A stretch of 7,784 nt of DNA, from assembly GCA_036380925.1 (NCBI GenBank), contig DASVDW010000094.1, forward strand, positions 1-7,784, in the 5' to 3' direction. The notes under the pieces were generated by a model that did not search any database, was not told the origin of the DNA, and worked only from the letters and a program-made list of their open reading frames with translations. Numbering within the stretch: position 1 is the stretch's first letter; each line of letters starts with the position of its first letter. The stretch comes from JAICLV01 sp036380925 (GTDB lineage: Bacteria > Actinomycetota > Actinomycetes > Acidothermales > Acidothermaceae). The translations under genes were made by a program, and so were the position numbers. Of the stretch, positions 1-5,703 are shown piece after piece.

Positions 1-869
1 GAGGGAAAGGCCAGCGCGGTCGCGCCGCTGTACAGCGCGGCCAGCTGACCCGGCGAGACGTAGCCGAGCGACCGCACTCGTTCGCCGACTCCGAGCTCGG
101 TCGCGAGCTGCGAGACGCGCGGCGCCGTCGAACGCGCCGAGCCCCAGGCCCCGGCGCCGGTCGCGCCGGTGAGCACCAGCTCGACGTCGCGGCCGCCGGT
201 CACGACCGCCGCGAACGCCCGAAGCAAGGTGTCGTGGTTCTTGTGCGGATAGGCGGCCGCCGGGTAGAGCACGAAGTCTCGGGTCAGGTCGAGGTCGGCG
301 CGTGCCCGCGCCGCGTCGTCCGGGATCTGCAATGGTGTGACGACGGGCGGGATGACGACGACCTTCGCCGGAGCGAGGTCGAAGGCGCGGATCGCGTCGT
401 CGCGGGTGAACTCGCTGATCGCCGCGACGAACTCGGCTCGGCGTAGCGATCGACCCTGCAAGACCTGCAGGTAGCGCCGCTTCGGCGCGCTGAAGTACTC
501 CGGGTACGCGAGGTATTGCAGGTCGTGCAGCGTGACGACCGCCGGCGCGGGGCAGCGCGGCAACAGGCCACCGAGATGATGCGCGACGTCGACCCGCTGC
601 TCGCGGAATTGCCTTGGCAGCCAGGCGTTTTCGACGGCCACCCGCCGGACGACGTGCCGCCCGGCCGGCAGTGGCGCGACCACGGTGCGCGCGGCGGCGG
701 CGAGGTCCGGATACGCGGCGGCGAACGACGGCAGCGCGTACGCGCTGACTTCGAGATCGTCGCGCCGCACGAGTTCCGAGAGCAATCCCACCGCATATCT
801 CTCGCTGCCCCCTACGACGCCGGGAACGAGCCACAGCAGGTTGACTCCGACCCGGAGCTTTCGCGTCAT
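1..869 (-). CDS. GT4-type glycosyltransferase, C-terminal part outside window
   Basis: Reading from an ATG at 869, the frame stays open to the left edge: 289 complete codons with no stop. It has the GT-B fold layout of family GT4 glycosyltransferases, which transfer a sugar from a nucleotide donor on the cytosolic side of the membrane. Visible are a glycine-rich N-terminal loop (VVGGSERY, residues 18-25), TLHDLQYL near 113-120 (the conserved His region of the acceptor domain), and the start of the donor domain at YPAAAYPHKNHDTLLRAF (202-219). The window ends at LAFPS, just before the expected EGFG/EX7E donor-binding motif, so that motif and perhaps 80-90 residues are missing from view. The ATG overlaps the TGA of the upstream glycosyltransferase gene (ATGA, 869-866), which fixes the start and implies translational coupling in a gmd-GT-GT unit. 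It is recognisably homologous to its neighbour, especially at the HDL region. Sugar and acceptor cannot be read from the sequence. Confidence 0.9.
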   Translation of the reverse strand, partial: MTRKLRVGVNLLWLVPGVVGGSERYAVGLLSELVRRDDLEVSAYALPSFAAAYPDLAAAARTVVAPLPAGRHVVRRVAVENAWLPRQFREQRVDVAHHLGGLLPRCPAPAVVTLHDLQYLAYPEYFSAPKRRYLQVLQGRSLRRAEFVAAISEFTRDDAIRAFDLAPAKVVVIPPVVTPLQIPDDAARARADLDLTRDFVLYPAAAYPHKNHDTLLRAFAAVVTGGRDVELVLTGATGAGAWGSARSTAPRVSQLATELGVGERVRSLGYVSPGQLAALYSGATALAFP

Positions 870-1948
870 GCGTCGACGGCCTTGCGGTAGGCGTCGATCG
901 TGGCGGTGGCGGCGGCGTCCCAGCTGTACTCGTTGGCCCGCTTGGCGGCGGCTTTGGAAAGCGTGTCGTGCTCGTCGCCCACCGCGGCGACGATCGCGGT
1001 CGCCATCGCGTCGGCGTCAAGCGGGTCGACCAGAACGCCTGCTCCATCGGCGAATTCGGCCATTGACGTGCCAGCCGAGGTCACCACCGGAACCCCATGC
1101 GCCATGGCCTCCAACACTGGCAAGCCGAAACCCTCGCGCAAGCTCGGGTAGCAAAACGCGCGCGCGCCAGCGTACGCCAAATGCAGCTCGTGCTGGCCGA
1201 GGAAGCCGAGCAGCCGCACGCCCGCTGTGGTGGGCACCGGCACGTCGCCCCAGCCGGTCGGCCCGACCAGCGCCAGGCCGAGGTCAGGCTGCGACGCGCG
1301 CGCGATCTCGAACGCGCGCAACAACGTCGGCAGGTTCTTGCGCGGTTCCAACGTGCCGCACCACATCACGTATCGCTCGGGAAGTCCTTGGCGGGCCGTG
1401 AATTCGCGCACCTCATCGGGTGAGACCGAGGGCACCGAGACGCCGTGCGGCACCAGCCGCAGCCGGCCCTCGTCGAACCCGGCGGCGACGCACTCATCCC
1501 ACGTCGCGCGCGATGGCACGGTCACGACGTCCGCGTCGCGGATCGCGAGCCGCAGGCCGCGGTTGAAGAACCGCAGCCCGTGCCTGGTGAAGTGCGCGGG
1601 CTCTTGCAGGAACGCCAGGTCGTGCACGGTGACGACGAGCGGCGCGCTTTTCGGCGGAATCGCCATGGTGGTGGCGTGAATGACGTCGATCGGCCCGGTG
1701 GCGCGTTGCACGCGGGGCCAGCGCAGCGCATGCCAGCTCTCATACAGCGCGACCCGCGGCAACGGCAGCTGGTGCATGCGGATGGTCGGCGTCCACGGCG
1801 CGCGCGGCAGCAGGTCGTGTCGGGCCGCCACGCCGAGCAACTCGACGTCCGACCGCTGTTGCATCGCCGACACCAACGACAAGGCGGACGACGCGGTACC
1901 TCCGGGCACCGAGTGCCAGCATTGCTCGAGAGTCACCGCGACGCGCAT
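866..1948 (-). CDS. GT4-type glycosyltransferase (complete)
   Basis: A complete 360-residue GT-B glycosyltransferase of the GT4 type, normal in length. N-terminal domain: SVPGGTASSAL (13-23, glycine loop) and VTVHDLAFL (106-114). Donor domain: CGTLEPRKNLPTLLRAF (197-213), with the family's GxxxxRKN phosphate-binding pattern, then YPSLREGFGLPVLEAMAHGVPVV (267-289), holding the two glutamates of the EX7E motif (E272 and E280). No signal peptide or membrane segment is seen, so it probably acts at the cytosolic face on a lipid-linked acceptor. The ATG at 1948 lies 4 bp after the gmd stop (TAG, 1955-1953), and its own TGA overlaps the ATG of the next glycosyltransferase, so the three genes should be one transcript. 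No strong Shine-Dalgarno sequence is visible, which fits translation by re-initiation or coupling. Because it follows gmd, a GDP-linked donor (GDP-mannose or GDP-fucose) is plausible, but this is inference. Confidence 0.93.
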   Translation of the reverse strand: MRVAVTLEQCWHSVPGGTASSALSLVSAMQQRSDVELLGVAARHDLLPRAPWTPTIRMHQLPLPRVALYESWHALRWPRVQRATGPIDVIHATTMAIPPKSAPLVVTVHDLAFLQEPAHFTRHGLRFFNRGLRLAIRDADVVTVPSRATWDECVAAGFDEGRLRLVPHGVSVPSVSPDEVREFTARQGLPERYVMWCGTLEPRKNLPTLLRAFEIARASQPDLGLALVGPTGWGDVPVPTTAGVRLLGFLGQHELHLAYAGARAFCYPSLREGFGLPVLEAMAHGVPVVTSAGTSMAEFADGAGVLVDPLDADAMATAIVAAVGDEHDTLSKAAAKRANEYSWDAAATATIDAYRKAVDA

Positions 1949-1952
1949 CGCG

Positions 1953-3005
1953 CTATCCGCGGTCGATGCGGACGGTTCGGCCGGCGAGCTCGTCGGCCAG
2001 CAGCGCGATGTCGGCGTCGACCATCAGCCGGGCCAGCTCCGGTGTGCGGACGTTCGCCTCCCAGCCCAGCACGTCCTTTGCCTTCGAGGCGTCGCCGAGC
2101 AGGTAGTCGACCTCGGCCGGGCGCTTGTACGCCTCGTCGATCTCGACGTGCTTCTCCCAATCCAAGCCCGCGTGGCTGAACGCGAACTCGACGAAATCGC
2201 GAATCGAGTACGACGACCCGGTCGCGATCACGAAGTCGTCGGGGGAGTCGCTTTGCATCATGCGCCACATCGCGTCGACGTACTCCGGCGCATAGCCCCA
2301 GTCGCGGCGGGCGTCTAGATTGCCGAGATACAGCTTGTCTTGCAGCCCAGCCTGAATCCTGGCGACCGCGCGGGTGATCTTGCGGGTCACGAAGGTCTGA
2401 CCGCGACGCGGGCTTTCATGGTTGAACAAAATCCCGTTCACCGCGTACATGTCGTACGCCTCGCGGTAGTTGACCGTCGCCCAGTACGCGTACACCTTCG
2501 ATGCGCCGTAGGGGGAGCGCGGGTGGAACGGCGTCTGCTCGTTTTGCGGCGGCGGCGCCGAGCCGAACATCTCAGAGCTCGACGCCTGGTAGAAGCGGGT
2601 CGAGATGCCCGACGCGCGAATCGCCTCGAGCAATCTGATCGTGCCGAGCCCGGTGACGTCGCCGGTGTAGTCGGGCATCTCAAAGCTCACCTTGACGTGG
2701 CTTTGCGCGCCCAAGTGGTAGACCTCGTCGGGTTGCACCGCGTGCAGCAGGTTGACCAGCCCGACGCCGTCGTGCAGGTCGCCGTAGTGCAACCGCAGCC
2801 GCACGTCGCGGTCGTGCGGATCTTGATAGATCGCGTCGAGCCGCTCGGTGTTGAAGGTCGACGCCCGCCGAATCAGCCCGTGCACGTCGTAGCCCTTCGC
2901 CAGCAACAGCTCCGCCAGGTAGGAGCCGTCCTGGCCGGTGATGCCGGTGATCAGGGCCTTGCGCCGCGCCCCGGTGACCGGCGCCGCCGGTGATTCGTTC
3001 GTCAC
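1953..3005 (-). CDS. gmd: GDP-mannose 4,6-dehydratase
   Basis: Converts GDP-D-mannose to GDP-4-keto-6-deoxy-D-mannose with bound NADP+, the first step to GDP-L-fucose and related 6-deoxy sugars. The 350-residue product is normal for the family. It is an extended short-chain dehydrogenase: GITGQDGSYL (21-30) is the GxxGxxG dinucleotide loop. SSSEMFG (142-148) and YGASK (166-170) give the Ser/Thr-Glu-Tyr-Lys active site (E145, Y166, K170). NHESPRRGQTFVTRKI (195-210) and LGNLDARRDWGYAPEYVDAMW (227-247) are Gmd signatures. The start chosen is GTG at 3005. The frame stays open upstream to about 3503, but that stretch is antisense to fcl and does not look like Gmd. There is no Shine-Dalgarno before the GTG; instead a -10-like TAGCCT lies 7 nt upstream, suggesting a leaderless mRNA. 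Gmd is divergent from fcl, the next enzyme, and heads the unit with two glycosyltransferases (4-bp gap to the first). Confidence 0.97.
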   Translation of the reverse strand: MTNESPAAPVTGARRKALITGITGQDGSYLAELLLAKGYDVHGLIRRASTFNTERLDAIYQDPHDRDVRLRLHYGDLHDGVGLVNLLHAVQPDEVYHLGAQSHVKVSFEMPDYTGDVTGLGTIRLLEAIRASGISTRFYQASSSEMFGSAPPPQNEQTPFHPRSPYGASKVYAYWATVNYREAYDMYAVNGILFNHESPRRGQTFVTRKITRAVARIQAGLQDKLYLGNLDARRDWGYAPEYVDAMWRMMQSDSPDDFVIATGSSYSIRDFVEFAFSHAGLDWEKHVEIDEAYKRPAEVDYLLGDASKAKDVLGWEANVRTPELARLMVDADIALLADELAGRTVRIDRG

Positions 3006-3011
3006 GGGCCC

Positions 3012-3023
3012 AAGGCTAGCCTT
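3012..3023. promoter_or_regulatory. Palindromic bidirectional -10 element between gmd and fcl
   Basis: AAGGCTAGCCTT is a perfect 12-bp palindrome in the 24-bp gap between divergent starts. Read on the plus strand, TAGCCT (3017-3022) fits the actinobacterial -10 pattern TANNNT and ends 7 nt before the fcl ATG (3030). Read on the minus strand, TAGCCT (3018-3013) ends 7 nt before the gmd GTG (3005). This spacing would place both transcription starts on, or within a base of, the start codons, giving two leaderless mRNAs. No Shine-Dalgarno fits before either start, and the gap has no room for separate promoters. I see no convincing -35 on either side. An operator for a dimeric repressor is an alternative or additional role. 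Confidence 0.6.
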
Positions 3024-3029
3024 TACCGC

Positions 3030-3968
3030 ATGCCAGCTCTGGACAGGCGCGCGCCGACCTACATCGCCGGCCACCGCGGTCTCGTCGGCTCGGCGGTGTG
3101 GCGGCACTTCGCGTCGTCCGGCTTCACGAACCTCGTTGGGCGGACGTCGGGCGAGCTCGATCTGCGCGAACGCGACGCCACTTTCGCGTTCTTCGCCGAG
3201 GCGCGACCGGCCACCGTCGTGATGGCCGCCGCGAAGGTCGGCGGCATCATGGCCAACGCCACCTATCCGGCCGACTTCCTCTCCGACAACCTGCGCATCC
3301 AGGTCAACGTCTTCGACGCGGCGCGGTCGGTGGGCACGCAGCGGTTGCTGTTCCTCGGCTCCAGCTGCATCTATCCCAAGCTGGCGCCGCAGCCGATCCG
3401 CGAGGACTCGCTGCTCACCGGGCCGCTCGAGCCGACCAACGACGCTTACGCCATCGCGAAAATCGCCGGTGTGCTGCACGTGCAGGCGATGCGCCGCCAG
3501 CACGGCGTGCGCTGGATTTCCGCGATGCCGACCAACCTGTACGGCCCCGGCGACAACTTCGACCTCGAGACATCACACGTGCTGCCCGCGCTGATCCGCC
3601 GTTTCCACGAAGCCAAACTGGACGACGCGGCCAGTGTGACGCTTTGGGGCACCGGCACGCCGCGCCGGGAATTCCTCCACGTCGACGATCTGGCCCGGGC
3701 GTGCGAGCTGCTGCTCGAGAGCTACGACGACCCGGCGCCGATCAACGTCGGCGTCGGCGCCGACGTCACGATCGCCGAACTCGCCGACCTGGTCGCGAAA
3801 ATCGTCGGCTACACCGGCCGGATCGAGTTCGACCCGAGCAAACCCGATGGCACGCCCCGCAAGCTGCTCGACGTCAGCCGGGTCAACGCGCTCGGCTTCA
3901 CGCCGCGCATCGAGCTCGCCGAGGGAATCGCCAGCGTCTACGACTGGTATCGCGGCGTCACGGGCTGA
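3030..3968 (+). CDS. fcl: GDP-L-fucose synthase
   Basis: Epimerises (C3, C5) and then reduces GDP-4-keto-6-deoxy-mannose with NADPH to GDP-L-fucose, the step directly after Gmd. The 312-residue product has the usual length of the family (also called WcaG). IAGHRGLVGSAVWRHF (12-27) is the NADP-binding GxxGxxG loop, and AAAKVGGIMAN (66-76) is a strong Fcl signature. SSCIYPK (111-117) carries the catalytic Cys113, NDAYAIAKIAG (137-147) the Tyr140/Lys144 pair, and LETSHVLPALIRRFHEAK (179-196) the catalytic His183. WGTGTPRREFLHVDDLA (206-222) is also typical. All key residues known from the E. coli enzyme are present. The ATG at 3030 gives a family-like N-terminus. It has no Shine-Dalgarno but lies 7 nt after TAGCCT, so a leaderless mRNA is likely. 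It is divergent from gmd and shares that gene's short promoter region. Its 3' end overlaps the convergent membrane-protein gene by 11 bp. Confidence 0.96.
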   Translation: MPALDRRAPTYIAGHRGLVGSAVWRHFASSGFTNLVGRTSGELDLRERDATFAFFAEARPATVVMAAAKVGGIMANATYPADFLSDNLRIQVNVFDAARSVGTQRLLFLGSSCIYPKLAPQPIREDSLLTGPLEPTNDAYAIAKIAGVLHVQAMRRQHGVRWISAMPTNLYGPGDNFDLETSHVLPALIRRFHEAKLDDAASVTLWGTGTPRREFLHVDDLARACELLLESYDDPAPINVGVGADVTIAELADLVAKIVGYTGRIEFDPSKPDGTPRKLLDVSRVNALGFTPRIELAEGIASVYDWYRGVTG

Positions 3969-5643
3969 CCTCGCGTCGTCCGAACGCGTTGACGCCGGCC
4001 GCGACCAGCGCCGCCACCGCGGCGCAGCCGGCGAACGCGAACAGCCCGATCGTGACCGGTCCCGGCCACGGCGCCCGGGCCCCGATCGCCTGCGCCAGGT
4101 CGTGCGCCGACGCGGTGAACGACGCCGAAGCCGGCAGCCACAGCTTCACGAACACCGTCCAGACCGCGGTCCACTCGATGGCGATCGCGAGCGCGCACGC
4201 CAGCAACGGCAGCGAGCGGACCACCAAGCCTGGCGCGCGATCGACCAGCAATTCCACGCCCGCCGCGCAAATCGCGACCAGCCCGACCAGGCCGATGTAC
4301 AAATACCTGCCCTGGATGCCGATCGGCTGGCCGGTGCGGTGGAAGTCACCCCACGCGTGCCACAGCAATGGGACCAACACGAGCAACGACGGCAGCGCCA
4401 AGACGCCCAGGTCGGTGAGCCGCGACCCCGGCGATGGATTGACCTCGCCGACCACGCGGGTGCAGCGGCGTCCGCTGACGAAGGGAATGAGGAAGAGGAC
4501 GCCGACGCCGACGCTGGCCACGACGGTGATGACGCCGGGCAGGCTCGGCGGCGCGGCCAGCCCGAGGGCGCCCCAGAAGTCGGTGGTGAAGACGTTGAGG
4601 GCCTTTCGGGCGAACGTCGCCAGCTGCCCGTGGGCGCCGTTGGGCAGCGGCGGCCACACCTGGTTGGCCTGATCGCGGGTCAACCCTGCCGGCTGAATCG
4701 CGTTGTACACCAGCAGATTCCGCAACCACCAAAGTCCGCCGACCGCGCTGCCGACCACCACCGGCAGGAACGGCCGCCACGGCAGTTCGCGGGTCCGCCG
4801 CCACATGACGAGGTAGCCGACCAGCGCGACGGCCGGTAGCACCAGCGCGAAACCCTTGACCAGCAAGGCGGCGGCGACGCACGCGCCGATCGCCACCCCT
4901 GTGCGCACCCTTCGATCTCCGTGCAGCACCTCGGTGATGAGCACGGTGAACACGCCGAGCAGCAGTATCAGCAGGTCGTCGTTGTTGGTTGACCCGCCGA
5001 GCCGTTCGAGACCGGGGATCAAGGTGGGCGCGAAGGCCGCCGCGAGCGCGACCTTCGGTCTGGCGAAGCGTCTGGCGACCGCCCAGCACAACAGCGGCAG
5101 CGGCGCGAGCAGCACGACGTCGAAGAGCCGAAGCAGCCCGACGGTTTGGTCCCAGGAGAAATCCGCCGAACCCGGGACGATGTCGAGCACGCCGGCGGCC
5201 AGCAGGTAATAACCGGGGGGATGCTGCGCGAGTTGGTTGGGCAGCGCCTTCGGCGGGCTGTAGGGCTGCGCGCCGCCCAGCGAGATCATCGACGGCCGGT
5301 CCACCCGCGGCAGCGGCGTCCGGGTGATGAAGGGCGGCTGGTCCTTGGCGGCGTGGTCGGTGTACGAATGCGCCACCGCCGCGACGTAGGGTTCCGCGCC
5401 GGGCGTCGGCGTGACCCGGCCGGCTTGGGCGCTGAGCACCCGCGACACGTGGCCGGTCTCGTCGAACGCCCAGTACGCGGGGTAGATCAGCGTGAAGACG
5501 ACCATCGTGGCGATGTGCAAAGCCATCGCGAACCAGACCAGCGCGGGCACTCTTCGGGCGGAGGGCTCCCGGGGGGCGCTACGGCGGGCATGCCGCGGCA
5601 CGCCCTGGGGGTGCGCGGGTTCGGTCAGATCCTGGGCCGCCAT
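3958..5643 (-). CDS. Polytopic membrane protein, GT-C/DUF2142-like glycosyltransferase candidate
   Basis: A 561-residue integral membrane protein with an Arg/Pro-rich cytosolic N-terminus (1-33) and roughly 11-12 hydrophobic segments, e.g. near 34-54, 170-190, 246-281, 292-308, 368-389, 412-430, 445-465, 474-500 and 527-550. The first membrane segment is followed by AFDETGH (59-65), the acidic pair placed as in GT-C enzymes, which use polyprenyl-phosphate sugars on the outer face. QPP (102-104), HPPGYYLL (141-148), STNNDDLLILLLG (218-230) and QGRYLYIGLVGL (444-455) resemble the NND and QGRY motifs I associate with DUF2142 membrane proteins. Assignment to a GT-C-like family is fairly secure; substrate and reaction are not. 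The ATG at 5643 is preferred to an in-frame ATG at 5688, because TAGCCT lies 7 nt before 5643 and no Shine-Dalgarno is present (leaderless layout). It is convergent with fcl and divergent from manB, so a role in exporting or decorating the same glycan is likely but inferred. Confidence 0.85.
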   Translation of the reverse strand: MAAQDLTEPAHPQGVPRHARRSAPREPSARRVPALVWFAMALHIATMVVFTLIYPAYWAFDETGHVSRVLSAQAGRVTPTPGAEPYVAAVAHSYTDHAAKDQPPFITRTPLPRVDRPSMISLGGAQPYSPPKALPNQLAQHPPGYYLLAAGVLDIVPGSADFSWDQTVGLLRLFDVVLLAPLPLLCWAVARRFARPKVALAAAFAPTLIPGLERLGGSTNNDDLLILLLGVFTVLITEVLHGDRRVRTGVAIGACVAAALLVKGFALVLPAVALVGYLVMWRRTRELPWRPFLPVVVGSAVGGLWWLRNLLVYNAIQPAGLTRDQANQVWPPLPNGAHGQLATFARKALNVFTTDFWGALGLAAPPSLPGVITVVASVGVGVLFLIPFVSGRRCTRVVGEVNPSPGSRLTDLGVLALPSLLVLVPLLWHAWGDFHRTGQPIGIQGRYLYIGLVGLVAICAAGVELLVDRAPGLVVRSLPLLACALAIAIEWTAVWTVFVKLWLPASASFTASAHDLAQAIGARAPWPGPVTIGLFAFAGCAAVAALVAAGVNAFGRREVSP

Positions 5644-5650
5644 CGAAGCG

Positions 5651-5656
5651 AGGCTA
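5651..5656 (-). promoter_or_regulatory. Leaderless-type -10 (TAGCCT) for the membrane-protein gene
   Basis: On the minus strand, TAGCCT is followed by exactly 7 nt (CGCTTCG) and then the ATG at 5643. Hexamer and spacing are the same as at gmd and fcl. The six bases inside the inverted repeat (GGCTAGCC, 5652-5659) are symmetrical, but the plus-strand reading is TAGCCC, which does not fit TANNNT, so this promoter should be one-way. No convincing -35 is seen. Confidence 0.5.
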
Positions 5657-5703
5657 GCCCGTTTCGAAGCGGCCGCGCCGGGCGGCACGCCGCCGCGTCG
5701 CTG

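Noticed and set aside
3006..3503. Upstream extension of the gmd frame to about 3503 (516-residue reading)
   Set aside because: The extra part is antisense to fcl, lacks Gmd similarity and is low-complexity Arg/Gly-rich. Family length and the -10 spacing both point to GTG 3005.
3098..4672. Plus-strand frame of 524 codons
   Set aside because: It runs out of frame through fcl and then antisense through the membrane-protein gene. Its composition is Arg/Ala/Pro-rich, as expected of a GC-rich shadow frame.
3847..4839. Plus-strand frame of 330 codons opposite the membrane-protein gene
   Set aside because: Repetitive Arg/Gln/Asp composition with no recognisable domain. The opposite strand has clear membrane segments and conserved motifs.
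5681..5694. Small hairpin GGCGG-CACG-CCGCC just before ATG 5704
   Set aside because: A five-pair stem is expected by chance at this GC content, and no U-tract or regulatory context supports a role.
5146..5703. Extension of the manB frame upstream to 5146
   Set aside because: It is antisense to the membrane-protein gene and shows no nucleotidyltransferase features.
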